From an uncultured Lachnospiraceae bacterium (GTDB lineage Bacteria; Bacillota; Clostridia; Lachnospirales; Lachnospiraceae): a stretch of DNA of 64,000 bases. Each line of letters opens with the position of its first letter. The stretch's first letter is position 1. The DNA lies in contig CAJOFQ010000001.1 in assembly GCA_905233955.1 (NCBI GenBank), forward strand, positions 1 through 64,000, in the 5' to 3' direction. Below are positions 36,828 through 45,395 of the stretch, one piece after another. The notes below the pieces were generated by a model, which worked only from the letters and a program-made list of their open reading frames with translations, searched no databases and was not told the DNA's origin. A program made the position numbers and the translations under genes.

Positions 36828-37583
36828 ATGATTAAATTAAAAGAAAGATGGCGCAAATTGGCAGTTGTCGCTTCAGTATTTTCTGTAGTCTTGGGGATGT
36901 GCAGCGCAATCGCGGCTCCTGCTGCCGAAGGTTATGTAGCATCTGCAGCAAGTATTTCTGAATCCAAGGCCAGGCAGATAGCTCTTAGAAATGCAGGTGT
37001 CAGCAGCAGTAAAGCTTATGCGCTGGATAGCTCTACCGAGACAACAGAGGGCAGAAGTACTTTTGCAGTTTCGTTCTACAAGAAGAACAGCGAGACCAGC
37101 TATACTCATTATTATTACAACATCAATAAGAGCAATGGAAGCATTGTAAAGAAGTCATCCAAGCAATATACTACCATCAGTGCCAGCCGTGCCAAGGATA
37201 TTGCTCTTGACGATGCTGGATTTAGCAGAAGTGAGGTAGACGATCTGTCTGCAGAGTTTGATGAAGATGATGGCAAGCTGGTTTGGTATGTTTCATTTGA
37301 TGCAGATGATGACGATGATGACGACGATGATGATGACTACGATTACTACTACTATAGCAATGGTACTTATTACCCTTATTATTACTATGGCGGTACATAT
37401 TCTTACAGCGGACGCACCTACTATACTGAGAGCAACGGCCGTGTGTACTACTATGACAGTGACGGAAATAAGCAGTATACCACAACAACAGTATATTATC
37501 GCCGCAGCAAGGACAATGACGATGATGAAGAAAGCTATGATTATGTGATCAATGCCGTTAATGAGAATATCATTTCTGACTGA
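36828..37583 (+). CDS. Secreted PepSY-domain protein with Asp/Tyr-rich insert
   Basis: 251 residues from ATG 36828 with GGAGGG upstream; the track start at 36750 lies within the promoter. A signal peptide is followed by two PepSY-like repeats, ISESKARQIALRNAGVSSSK and ISASRAKDIALDDAGFSRSE. The second repeat runs into a tract of eleven Asp and then a Tyr/Gly/Ser-rich segment of about 65 residues. PepSY domains are thought to inhibit or bind peptidases; the acidic tract could bind calcium or other cations. A long hairpin ends the gene. Confidence 0.75.
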   Translation: MIKLKERWRKLAVVASVFSVVLGMCSAIAAPAAEGYVASAASISESKARQIALRNAGVSSSKAYALDSSTETTEGRSTFAVSFYKKNSETSYTHYYYNINKSNGSIVKKSSKQYTTISASRAKDIALDDAGFSRSEVDDLSAEFDEDDGKLVWYVSFDADDDDDDDDDDDYDYYYYSNGTYYPYYYYGGTYSYSGRTYYTESNGRVYYYDSDGNKQYTTTTVYYRRSKDNDDDEESYDYVINAVNENIISD

Positions 37584-37604
37584 TGATTCTGCGTTATGAT
37601 TCAA

Positions 37605-37840
37605 GGGGTAAAATACCTTTTGAACCTAGCATAATATGATATGAGGGTCAAAAGGTATTTTGCCCCTCATTAATGATACGCAGCAGCACATTACATGTGC
37701 AATTTGCTGCTAAAACATTCGCAATTCTCGTGGATTTTTGTGTAAAATCCACTGCATTGCTCATGTTTTGTGGGTCATAAAGTCACAAATTTCCATGCAA
37801 GCATGAAAATTGTGACCTTTTGACCCTTGTATCATAATAA
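37605..37840. repeat. Structured intergenic repeat, copy 1 (long form)
   Basis: Starts with a 19-base arm GGGGTAAAATACCTTTTGA that pairs with 37648-37666, so it can also terminate the PepSY gene. Inside are a hairpin with ATGAGGG / CCCTCAT stem and loop TCAAAAGG...GC, two extra hairpins (GCAGCA... and GTGGATTTT / AAAATCCAC), and a long hairpin running from GGGTCATAAAGTCACAA to TTGTGACCTTTTGACCC. The ends, ATATGAGGGTCAAAAGGT and ACCTTTTGACCCTTGTAT, are inverted repeats of each other. A shorter copy lies at 42727-42847. Confidence 0.85.
37810..37838 (+). promoter_or_regulatory. Possible ssrA promoter within the repeat end
   Basis: TTGTGA, 17-base spacer, CATAAT. Both boxes lie in the right end of the intergenic repeat. 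No better promoter is seen before tmRNA. Confidence 0.45.
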
Positions 37841-37864
37841 GGGAAGCGATTGAATTCGTTTCCC
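37841..37864 (+). other. Hairpin in the 5' leader of pre-tmRNA
   Basis: GGGAAGCGA / TCGTTTCCC, nine pairs (one G-T) with a six-base loop, ending three bases before the mature tmRNA 5' end. It matches the size and placement of the hairpin before tRNA-Glu at 49711-49734. Confidence 0.7.
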
Positions 37865-37867
37865 TTG

Positions 37868-38209
37868 GGGCCAGTAAAGGTTTCGACAGGGATCTTAAAG
37901 CCGGAGAAGCGAGCCGCACGGGAGGCGTTACATTCCAAAATTAAATTTAAATGCTGACGATTACGAATTAGCATACGCTGCCTGATTATGGCAGCAGTCC
38001 GCCTGAGGGTACCCATCCCTTCAGATACGGGCTTCGATCAGATGGGAAACGACATATACTAAGCTTTGCGTATATGGGCGTATTATGAAGCTACCGATCA
38101 TGTCAGGGTGTCCGTTTTCGGTCATGTGAGGGAATGTAAATAATGGACTACGCTCGTAGAAGGACGGGGGATGGGTTTTTGGACGCGGGTTCGATTCCCG
38201 CCTGGTCCA
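37868..38209 (+). ncRNA. ssrA: Transfer-messenger RNA (tmRNA)
   Basis: The 5' end GGGCCAG pairs with CTGGTCC near the 3' end to form the tRNA-like acceptor stem; GGTTTCGACAGGG follows the 5' stem and GGACGCGGGTTCGATTCC forms the T arm. The tag frame runs from GCT 37953 to TGA 37983-37985 and encodes ADDYELAYAA, ending in the AA protease signal. Pseudoknot-rich sequence lies between. CCA is not encoded. It frees stalled ribosomes together with SmpB, encoded 7 kb downstream; ssrA normally lies beside smpB, so it is displaced here. Confidence 0.97.
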
Positions 38210-38254
38210 GTTGATGTAGAAATATTAAAGAGTTTTATAAAAAAATAGAGAATC

Positions 38255-38291
38255 AGACCTCCAGGGAAGAATCCTTAGAGGTCTTTTATTT
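38255..38291 (+). terminator. Terminator of ssrA
   Basis: Stem AGACCTC / GAGGTCT followed by a T-rich tract TTTATTTTG, about 45 bases after the tmRNA end. Position uncertain by one base. Confidence 0.75.
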
Positions 38292-38303
38292 TGTAATAAC
38301 CTC

Positions 38304-38331
38304 TTGTATTTAGCATTATGTGTGCTATAAT
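38304..38331 (+). promoter_or_regulatory. Promoter of the AAA ATPase gene
   Basis: TTGTAT, 16-base spacer, TATAAT. The first ATG of the track ORF (38318) lies between the two boxes, so it cannot be the translation start. Confidence 0.75.
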
Positions 38332-38334
38332 CCG

Positions 38335-38392
38335 TTTTACCGAAATGAATTTAGTCGAAATGCACTTCGGTAAAATGGATTTAACCGAAATG
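38335..38392. promoter_or_regulatory. Palindromic operator-like array (ACCGAAATG half-sites)
   Basis: TTTTACCGAAATG (38335-38347) and CACTTCGGTAAAA (38363-38375) form an inverted repeat; TTAGTCGAAATG (38350-38361) and TTAACCGAAATGG (38381-38393) are further direct copies. The array begins about four bases after the -10 box, where a bound protein would block transcription. Confidence 0.65.
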
Positions 38393-38404
38393 GAGGAAAA
38401 CAAA

Positions 38405-39793
38405 TTGCAGGGGATTTTTAGAGGGCGTATCACAGAATTAAAGATTTTGGATAAGAAATACAAACAAAAAGGGTTTGTAATGACCGTTTTATATGGAAGA
38501 CGAAGAGTAGGAAAAACCCGGCTCGTAAATAAGTTTATGCAAGAACATGATTGCAAGCGCATTTTCTTCACAGCCGTTGAGCGCGAAGAGACGGAACTGC
38601 TATCCATGATGACAGAAGCCGTTCTTTTAGCGCTTGCACCTGATATGGCTGACAGCATCAGTTTTAACAGTTTTGAAAATTTATTTGACTTTGTTGGTAA
38701 GCAGGCTGAAAAAGAAAGAATCATTTTTTTTATAGATGAATACCCGTATTTGGCAAAACAATGTCCATATATACAGTCTGTTCTTCAAAAGGAAATAGAT
38801 ACCAAATGGCAGACGGGAAATCTGTTTTTGATCCTTTGCGGTTCACTTGTCAGTTTTATGAAAGATGAAGTTCTTGCCGAGTCTGCGCCGTTACACGGCA
38901 GAAGTAGTCTGGAGTTAAAACTCAGACCTTTTAATTATCTTGAAACAGCCGAATTTCTGGAAGGTTTCACTAATGAGGAAAAAGCTGTTTGTTATGGTCT
39001 TTCGAATGGCGTGGCAAAATACATAGAGCAGTATGATCCGGATTTGGATCTCGATGAGAATATTATTACGCAGTTTTTTTCTGTAGGTGGATATTTTACG
39101 GAAGAACAGATTAGAACAATTGTTTCAAGCGAAAGGCATAATCCTGCTTTATACAATTCAATCGTATCTGCGGTGGCAACAGGTCATACCAAAAACGGAG
39201 AAATCGCAACATACATTGGTTCGGATGATGTGACCTACCCGTTAAAGGTGCTTGTAGGCGCAGAGATCCTTGAAAGGAGAATGTCAAAAAAGCCTTATTA
39301 TGTCTTAAATGACAGCATGCTTGAATTTTGGTTCCGATATGTAAATCGGGCAACCAGCCTGATAAATGCCGGCTCGGGAGATGCCTATTATTATTCTAAT
39401 GTGAAAGATCATCTGCATGATTTTATGGGAAAGGTATTTGAAAAGATGGCCAAAGAATACCTTCTAATGAATGCAGGCCAGAAGGGCATTCCAATTCTTA
39501 CGGAAATAACAGATTATCAGGCTTCAGTGCTTGATGAAAATAAAAAACATAAGCAGATAGAGATAGATCTTTTAGGAAAAAATAATAAGGATATCCTGCT
39601 TGTCGGTGAGTGTAAGTTTAAAAATTACCCCTTTGATAAAGCAGAGTTTGAAAAACTGATGGATAAGGTTAAATACATTCCGGCCAATGCTCCGGAAATA
39701 TATATCTTCTCGCTAGCTGGCTTTACCGATTATGTCAGGGAAAATGCTGGTAAATGCAAGTTGATCAGCATTGAAGAAATGTATATGATTTGA
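38405..39793 (+). CDS. AAA ATPase with DUF234-type nuclease-like C terminus
   Basis: 462 residues from TTG 38405, placed eight bases after GGAGG. The track start at 38318 lies inside the promoter. LYGRRRVGKTRL is the Walker A and IIFFIDEYPYL the Walker B of the ATPase_2 (archaeal-type, COG1672) family; a winged-helix segment follows (GEIATYIGSDDVTYPLKVL), then a DUF234 domain with restriction-endonuclease-like pattern E-IDLLGKN...LLVGECKFK. The family is widespread, mobile and poorly understood. Nuclease activity is inference from the D-ECK pattern. Confidence 0.85.
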   Translation: MQGIFRGRITELKILDKKYKQKGFVMTVLYGRRRVGKTRLVNKFMQEHDCKRIFFTAVEREETELLSMMTEAVLLALAPDMADSISFNSFENLFDFVGKQAEKERIIFFIDEYPYLAKQCPYIQSVLQKEIDTKWQTGNLFLILCGSLVSFMKDEVLAESAPLHGRSSLELKLRPFNYLETAEFLEGFTNEEKAVCYGLSNGVAKYIEQYDPDLDLDENIITQFFSVGGYFTEEQIRTIVSSERHNPALYNSIVSAVATGHTKNGEIATYIGSDDVTYPLKVLVGAEILERRMSKKPYYVLNDSMLEFWFRYVNRATSLINAGSGDAYYYSNVKDHLHDFMGKVFEKMAKEYLLMNAGQKGIPILTEITDYQASVLDENKKHKQIEIDLLGKNNKDILLVGECKFKNYPFDKAEFEKLMDKVKYIPANAPEIYIFSLAGFTDYVRENAGKCKLISIEEMYMI

Positions 39794-39870
39794 CATTCTG
39801 GAACATCCTCTTGAATGTAGTTACAAAATCGGCAATAATGATTTGTAAACTATAGACGGAGGAGTCAAAA

Positions 39871-40989
39871 ATGGATGAAAAGAAAAGAGTTCAGTTTATT
39901 GATATGGTAAAGGGCATAACGATACTATGCGTTGCCTTGTACCATATCATCGCCCCGGGAATGTTTTGGAGATTCTTTGCGGGTATCATTGGGTCATTAT
40001 TTTTTTGTTTTTTCTTTTTTTCAGGATATTTCTACAGTCCCGGTAAAAAGACTTTGACAGAAAGTATCCTCTCCAGGGCCAAATCACTTCTTGTTCCGTT
40101 TTTTTCATATTCACTTACATTCTGGATCATAGGAAGTATAATTTTAATTATTCAGGGCGCGGAAACAATAGTAGATGCTTTATGTTGTCTTAGAAACTTC
40201 TACGCCGGTTCCATCTGGAACAGAGTGATTCAGGATCAGTTCGGTTGGGAGTACCATTCCTTAGGCAGAAATTATCCGTTTCTTGCGGATTTTTGGTTTC
40301 TTCCTGCATTGTTTCTTGCCAGCATAGTGTTTATAGTCATAGTTGAAAAAATATCCAAAACCATCATCTCTCAGTTCATATCAATGGCTGTTTTACTGTT
40401 TATCTCAGGTGCGCTTAGTTATTTTTCGATAAATCTTCCGTACAATCTGCAGATGATACCATTTTGGGCAGCACTTGTGCTGCTTGGGTATACTTGTAAA
40501 CTGTTAAAGGTCTTCGACAGGCTTAAGGGAATGGCAGCGTGGATTTTAGGAGCCTTAGCTGCTGTGATTTCCATATCCGTTATTGTTTCTCTTGGTTATG
40601 GCACAAATTTGTTCCGGGGTATCTTCGACGAACCTGTGGTTTGGGTCATGATTTTCCTGTTCATAAATGGATTTATCAGTATATGGGGAGTATCCATGGT
40701 TTCCAAGCAAATTGAAGATATTGGTGTAAATGTCAGTAAGATTGCATTTTTGGGTTCTCATTCAATATATCTTTATATGTATCATGTCTTCATAGCGTGG
40801 CTGATCTGCAGCTTTACCGGATTCTCCATGAGATATGATCCGGAAACGATGACGGTTTCAACTCTTGAGAAGAGCATTTTACTGTCTCTTGCAAGTGTTG
40901 CTATATCAATACTGATAAGTGTGTTGGCGGCAGACAAAGGGAAAGATATAAAAGTGAAACGGATATTTATGGCTGATTGGGAAGCTTGA
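39871..40989 (+). CDS. Acyltransferase family membrane protein
   Basis: 372 residues with about ten transmembrane helices. The N-terminal RVQFIDMVKGITILCVALYHI is typical of Acyltransferase_3 proteins, which O-acetylate surface polysaccharides or other envelope molecules. GGAGG precedes the ATG; a possible promoter (TTGAAT, 17 bases, AATAAT) lies in the 77-base gap. Acceptor substrate unknown. Confidence 0.85.
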   Translation: MDEKKRVQFIDMVKGITILCVALYHIIAPGMFWRFFAGIIGSLFFCFFFFSGYFYSPGKKTLTESILSRAKSLLVPFFSYSLTFWIIGSIILIIQGAETIVDALCCLRNFYAGSIWNRVIQDQFGWEYHSLGRNYPFLADFWFLPALFLASIVFIVIVEKISKTIISQFISMAVLLFISGALSYFSINLPYNLQMIPFWAALVLLGYTCKLLKVFDRLKGMAAWILGALAAVISISVIVSLGYGTNLFRGIFDEPVVWVMIFLFINGFISIWGVSMVSKQIEDIGVNVSKIAFLGSHSIYLYMYHVFIAWLICSFTGFSMRYDPETMTVSTLEKSILLSLASVAISILISVLAADKGKDIKVKRIFMADWEA

Positions 40990-41024
40990 ACTATTTTCAA
41001 TAATGGAATACGGTTATTAGAAAA

Positions 41025-41903
41025 ATGAAAGATAAATTTAAAATCACTGGATGTGTTTTGTGTATTATACTGATTTTAATAAGCATAATAGTAGTATCTC
41101 CGTATGCCGGTGATATTAAGAATTATGAAAATATAAATAAGACACTTGATGAAAAGCGTACATCTGTCATTGAAATCTCAGCGGTTATTAACGGGTTGTC
41201 CCTGGTCATAGCTGCGGTACCCGGAGATGCAACAACGCCAATATCTAATGAGATATCCCAGTTTAATACATATCTTGTAATAGCTCTCGCTGCTATAATG
41301 TTTGAAAAATTTATACTTCCGTTGTTAGGATTGGTAGTGTTCAGATTTATTGTACCTGTGATGCTTACAGCTTTATTATTTTATATTATATTCAGGAAAC
41401 GAAAGCTTCTGGAGGTTTGCATACACCTTTTTGCGTTAAGTGTTGTATTAATGACCATAATTCCATTAGGAATAAAGGGTGGAGCTATTATAGATAAAAG
41501 CTTTGGCACAGATAATCTGATTTCCGAGTTAAAGGCTGAAATGGAAAACATAAATGATCTGTACAAGGAAGCTGAACATAACGAAGAAGATTCTGATAAT
41601 AACTATTCCGAAGGGGCCGTTTCATTTTTTGATGGCTTATATGACAAATTGAAAGACTCTGCGGACGATGTCAGCAGCATCATAAAGGAAACAGTTACAA
41701 AAAATTCGGACTTGATAAAGGAAAAATCAAAAGTGATAATAAGCAGGATAATGGATGTGTTGGCAGTAATCATTGTATCAAATGTTGTGTTGCCTATATT
41801 GTCACTCCTTGTTATGTGCTGGGCGATCAAAACTGCTTTAACAAATATATTTCTGTTTGAACCGGAGATAGATGTATCAAAGCTTATCTCGAAAAAGAGT
41901 TAG
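41025..41903 (+). CDS. Multi-pass membrane protein of unknown function
   Basis: 292 residues. A hydrophobic helix at 8-25 is followed by an extracytoplasmic-looking segment, a long hydrophobic block at about 84-150 (probably three helices), an acidic helical stretch with coiled-coil character at about 165-235, and a hydrophobic pair at about 240-275. No family recognised. It follows the acyltransferase by 35 bases and may share its message; its 3' end overlaps the convergent HAD gene by four bases. Confidence 0.6.
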   Translation: MKDKFKITGCVLCIILILISIIVVSPYAGDIKNYENINKTLDEKRTSVIEISAVINGLSLVIAAVPGDATTPISNEISQFNTYLVIALAAIMFEKFILPLLGLVVFRFIVPVMLTALLFYIIFRKRKLLEVCIHLFALSVVLMTIIPLGIKGGAIIDKSFGTDNLISELKAEMENINDLYKEAEHNEEDSDNNYSEGAVSFFDGLYDKLKDSADDVSSIIKETVTKNSDLIKEKSKVIISRIMDVLAVIIVSNVVLPILSLLVMCWAIKTALTNIFLFEPEIDVSKLISKKS

Positions 41904-42691
41904 ACAATTTTTTCAAACAATCCAAGCTTTTCACAGGCCTGATATATTCCGTCCTGGTCTACAGGAGCGGTGATATAGTCAGCCCGTTCCTTGACTTCCG
42001 GGACTGCATTGCCCATAGCCACCTTGTACCATCCGTCATCTGTGAACATGGACAGGTCATTAAGTGCATCTCCAAACACCACTGCATCCTTAAGATCTGC
42101 ATTAAAATGCTGCATAACCCGTTTGATGCCGTATGCTTTGTCTGCCGGTTCTACAAAAATGTATTCCTTGTGGAAACGGCACCAAGGGAGCTTTTTTAGG
42201 GATTCAAGAGCCTGCTCATCGGGCTCATAGCAGGCTATGTATGCTTTGTAGATATTATCATAATTGCGCGGATCAAGTCCCGGGACTATCCTGGTATTCA
42301 TGTATTTATCATCGGAAAATTCTTCAAAGCTTTTGTCAGGAGTAAAGCGGATTTTGGAGTCCTCCACCTGAAGACCCCAGGGGTATCCTTTTTCTATACA
42401 TTCATCAATAAGCTCTATTATATCTTCTTTTGGAAGGGGAGTTATGCCCAGGAATTCCCCGTCAATAGTTGCTCCGTAGCCTCCATCGCTTATCATATTA
42501 TCAAAATCCAGCTGCTGCATATAATCGGTGGCCATTGCATGCATCCGGCCTGTGGCAATACACATAAAATGACCGGCGTCCCTAAGCTTTTTAAGCGCAA
42601 GCTGTGTGGATTCAGGTATAAAACCGGCTCCGTATCCTCCTGCAACCAGTGTTCCGTCTATATCGAAGAATAAGTATCTTTTCTTAGCCAT
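41900..42691 (-). CDS. Cof-type HAD phosphatase
   Basis: 263 residues. The nucleophile motif FFDIDGTLV at residues 8-16, ATGRMHAM (motif II), a C2-type cap, then GDALNDLSMF (motif IV). This is the Cof/YidA class that dephosphorylates sugar phosphates and other small molecules. AAGGAG precedes the ATG. Exact substrate unknown. It is the last gene before the second intergenic repeat. Confidence 0.88.
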   Translation of the reverse strand: MAKKRYLFFDIDGTLVAGGYGAGFIPESTQLALKKLRDAGHFMCIATGRMHAMATDYMQQLDFDNMISDGGYGATIDGEFLGITPLPKEDIIELIDECIEKGYPWGLQVEDSKIRFTPDKSFEEFSDDKYMNTRIVPGLDPRNYDNIYKAYIACYEPDEQALESLKKLPWCRFHKEYIFVEPADKAYGIKRVMQHFNADLKDAVVFGDALNDLSMFTDDGWYKVAMGNAVPEVKERADYITAPVDQDGIYQACEKLGLFEKIV

Positions 42692-42726
42692 GGTCTGCTC
42701 CTTTTTTATTCAAACATTTCAAAGAA

Positions 42727-42847
42727 TACTATGATGTTGGGGTCAAAAGTATTTGCCCCCAACTTAATTCGTGTTTGGGCGGGTCACAAAGTCTCAAATC
42801 ATTGCGCAAGCGCATGATTTGGACCTTTTGACCCTGATATCATACTA
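42727..42847. repeat. Structured intergenic repeat, copy 2 (short form)
   Basis: First hairpin GTTGGGG / CCCCAAC with loop TCAAAAGTATTTGC; second hairpin from GGGTCACAAAGTCTCAAATC to GATTTGGACCTTTTGACCC with a TGCGC / GCGCA tip and AA loop. Compared with copy 1, both stems differ at paired positions while loops are nearly the same. The two internal hairpins of copy 1 are absent. Confidence 0.85.
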
Positions 42848-42886
42848 TATCTCATTATAATCACTTTTTCAATTATGGATTAATGC

Positions 42887-42915
42887 TTGCATTTACGGTA
42901 CAAATGTGATAATAT
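42887..42915 (+). promoter_or_regulatory. Sigma-A promoter of secG
   Basis: TTGCAT, 17-base spacer, TAATAT, about 75 bases before the secG start. Confidence 0.65.
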
Positions 42916-42992
42916 CACAAAAGTTGTCTTTATGTAGATTGATTTAAGAGCTTTGTTTTTGGCAGAGCGTACTTATACAGGAGGATATCATA

Positions 42993-43232
42993 ATGTTAAA
43001 AGTAGTTTTAATGGTTGCTTTTATTCTTATTAGCGTAATACTTACGGTGATTATTTTATCACAGGAGGGCAAGCAGGCAGGACTCGGTTCCCTAAGCGGC
43101 CAGAGTAACACGGACAGTTATTGGAGCAAGAACAAAGGACGCTCCAGAGAGGGTATCCTTGTAAGGGTTACGACGGTTTTGGTTGTTCTATTCTTTGTTT
43201 TGGCTGCGGTTTTGTGTATCGGAAGTCTCTAA
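42993..43232 (+). CDS. secG: Preprotein translocase subunit SecG
   Basis: 79 residues with two transmembrane helices (VVLMVAFILISVILTVIILSQ and VRVTTVLVVLFFVLAAVLCI) and the loop QEGKQAGLGSLSG typical of SecG. It joins SecYE and aids protein export. CAGGAGG precedes the ATG. Order secG-rnr-smpB is the usual Firmicute arrangement. A terminator hairpin separates it from rnr. Confidence 0.95.
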   Translation: MLKVVLMVAFILISVILTVIILSQEGKQAGLGSLSGQSNTDSYWSKNKGRSREGILVRVTTVLVVLFFVLAAVLCIGSL

Positions 43233-43240
43233 GATATTTT

Positions 43241-43270
43241 AACCATCGGGTTTTACCCGGTGGTTTTTGT
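43241..43270 (+). terminator. Terminator between secG and rnr
   Basis: Stem AACCATCGGGT / ACCCGGTGGTT with a TTT loop, then TTTTGTGT. Confidence 0.85.
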
Positions 43271-43379
43271 GTCATATGGGGGATTTTGTATTAGGAGCCT
43301 GGTACTGTCCAATGAACACGAAGTGTGAATTGATGACTCTAAAGGACTAGCTTCGCGTCGCAGTAGAGGAGATATTGTT

Positions 43380-45395
43380 TTGAAAAAAGAATTAACAGGT
43401 TTATATAGACAAAATGTCAAGGGATTTGGATTTGTAACCGTAGAAGGTTATGATGAGGATTTTTTTATTTCCAGAGATAATCGGCTTAATGCTTTTAATA
43501 TGGATATGGTAAGCATAGTTCTTCTGCCCGAGAGAAGCGGCAGCCGTTGTGAAGCAAAGATAGTTGCAGTTAAAGAAAGGGCAGTAGACTCTTGTATAGG
43601 AGTTTTTGAACGAATTGGTTCTTCTGGTCTATTATATCCTGATGATCAGAAGCTTCCTCCTGTGATTCGCATATCACACAAAGGTTTTAATGGAGCTATA
43701 GGAGGCCAGAAGGTTGTCTGCAAAATATTATCCTATGGCGGCAAGGAAAAAAAGAGTCTTCCGGAAGGAGAGGTAACTGAAATACTGGGATTTAAGGATG
43801 ATCCCGGTGTGGATGTAATGTCAGTTGTTTATAAGTACAGGGTGCCTGTGGATTTTGACACTGAGGTTATAAAGGAATCAGAAGGTTTGCCCAAGAGCGT
43901 ATCCAAGCGTGATATGAAACATCGTTTGGATCTTACTGCAGCAAGGACGATAACCATAGACGGAGATGATACAAAGGATTTTGACGATGCCATATCCATA
44001 GAGCGAAAGGGCGATGGATATGTACTTGGCGTGCATATTGCTGATGTTTCTCATTATGTTAAGGAAAATTCCTGCCTGGATAAAGATGCTTTAAACAGGG
44101 GCACCAGTATCTATCTGGCTGACAGGGTTATTCCAATGCTTCCAGAAAGGCTGTCTAACGACATCTGTTCTCTAAAGGAAAAAGAAAATCGACTTACATT
44201 AAGTGTTTTGATGCGCTTTGACGCCAAGGGGCGTATTATGGACTATGATATTGCTGAATCAGTAATATGTGTGGATCATAGGATGACCTATAGTCAGGTT
44301 AACGAGATATTGTCCATGAATAATCGAAGCCTGTGTGTAAAATATGCTGACATTCTGGGAGATCTTTTCCTGATGGAGGATCTGGCAAAAAAGATCAGAA
44401 AAAGGAGAACGCGGCGTGGAGCAATAGATTTTACATTCCCTGAAGCCAAGATTAAGCTGGATGATTCAGGCCGGGCAATCGATGTTGTAGTCCTGGATCG
44501 GGGCGTTTCTGAAATGATGATTGAAGATTTCATGCTGTCAGCAAACGAGACGGTTGCCACTGAATTCTCATTAAGAAAGCTGCCTTTTTTATACCGTAAT
44601 CATGATAAGCCGGATGAAGATAAGATTATATCACTTCGAAAAACAGCAGCCGGTTTTGGCATACAGCTTGGGGGCAAAGGCGGCAAGGTAACTCCCAAGC
44701 ACCTTCAAAGGTTTATAAAAAAGCTTAAGGGTCTTCCACAGGAGGATTTGTTATCCATACTTACACTTCGTTCCATGGCAAGAGCCGAATACTCTGATAG
44801 CAATCTGGGCCATTTTGGCCTTGCTTCGGAGTATTATTGTCATTTTACATCGCCCATTCGCAGATATCCTGATCTGATCGTTCACAGGATCATCAAGGAA
44901 TCGCTGCATAATAAGATAAAAAAGAAAAGAAAAGAGCATTATGCTTCAATTCTTCATGATATTGCCGAAAGAAGCAGCAGCTCGGAACGGCAGGCGGATG
45001 AGCTTGAACGGGATGTAACTAAGATGAAAATGGCGGAATATATGCAGGATCATGTTGGAGAAATTTTTACAGGCCGTATTTCCGGAGTTACACAGTGGGG
45101 ATTCTATGTTCAGCTTCCTAATACTGTTGAGGGAATGGTTCCGCTGCGTATGATCACTGATGACTATTATGAGTTTAATGAGGAAGCTCAAACCCTAACT
45201 GGTGTCAGAACTCACCGTGTATTCACTCTTCAGGATGAAGTGACTATCAGGGTGGATCGAGTGGATGTGGCGGCAAGGATGATCGATTTTTGCCTGTATG
45301 AAGAAATGAGTCAAAAGTCTCACAAGCAAAAAAGGAGAAAGCATGGCGGAAAAAAAGCTAAGATCAATAGCAAGGAACAAAAAAGCAAGTCATGA
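43380..45395 (+). CDS. rnr: Ribonuclease R
   Basis: 671 residues from a TTG start with AGAGGAG upstream. Cold-shock RNA-binding domains lead into the RNB catalytic domain with DGDDTKDFDDAIS near residue 197 and FTSPIRRYPDL near 496; an S1 domain (ISGVTQWGFYVQLPNTVEGMV) and a basic tail end the protein. It is shorter than many RNase R proteins because the N-terminal helix-turn-helix is missing. It degrades structured RNA and non-stop messages released by trans-translation. No clear promoter seen in the 110-base gap. Confidence 0.95.
   Translation: MKKELTGLYRQNVKGFGFVTVEGYDEDFFISRDNRLNAFNMDMVSIVLLPERSGSRCEAKIVAVKERAVDSCIGVFERIGSSGLLYPDDQKLPPVIRISHKGFNGAIGGQKVVCKILSYGGKEKKSLPEGEVTEILGFKDDPGVDVMSVVYKYRVPVDFDTEVIKESEGLPKSVSKRDMKHRLDLTAARTITIDGDDTKDFDDAISIERKGDGYVLGVHIADVSHYVKENSCLDKDALNRGTSIYLADRVIPMLPERLSNDICSLKEKENRLTLSVLMRFDAKGRIMDYDIAESVICVDHRMTYSQVNEILSMNNRSLCVKYADILGDLFLMEDLAKKIRKRRTRRGAIDFTFPEAKIKLDDSGRAIDVVVLDRGVSEMMIEDFMLSANETVATEFSLRKLPFLYRNHDKPDEDKIISLRKTAAGFGIQLGGKGGKVTPKHLQRFIKKLKGLPQEDLLSILTLRSMARAEYSDSNLGHFGLASEYYCHFTSPIRRYPDLIVHRIIKESLHNKIKKKRKEHYASILHDIAERSSSSERQADELERDVTKMKMAEYMQDHVGEIFTGRISGVTQWGFYVQLPNTVEGMVPLRMITDDYYEFNEEAQTLTGVRTHRVFTLQDEVTIRVDRVDVAARMIDFCLYEEMSQKSHKQKRRKHGGKKAKINSKEQKSKS

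Noticed and set aside
37308-37350. CRISPR-like or phase-variable repeat in the GAT/GAC tract
   Set aside because: It is an in-frame trinucleotide run coding poly-Asp; length changes would not switch the frame, and there are no spacers.
38318-38404. ATG 38318 as start of the ATPase
   Set aside because: It lies between the -35 and -10 boxes and codes across the operator array; TTG 38405 has a proper ribosome site.
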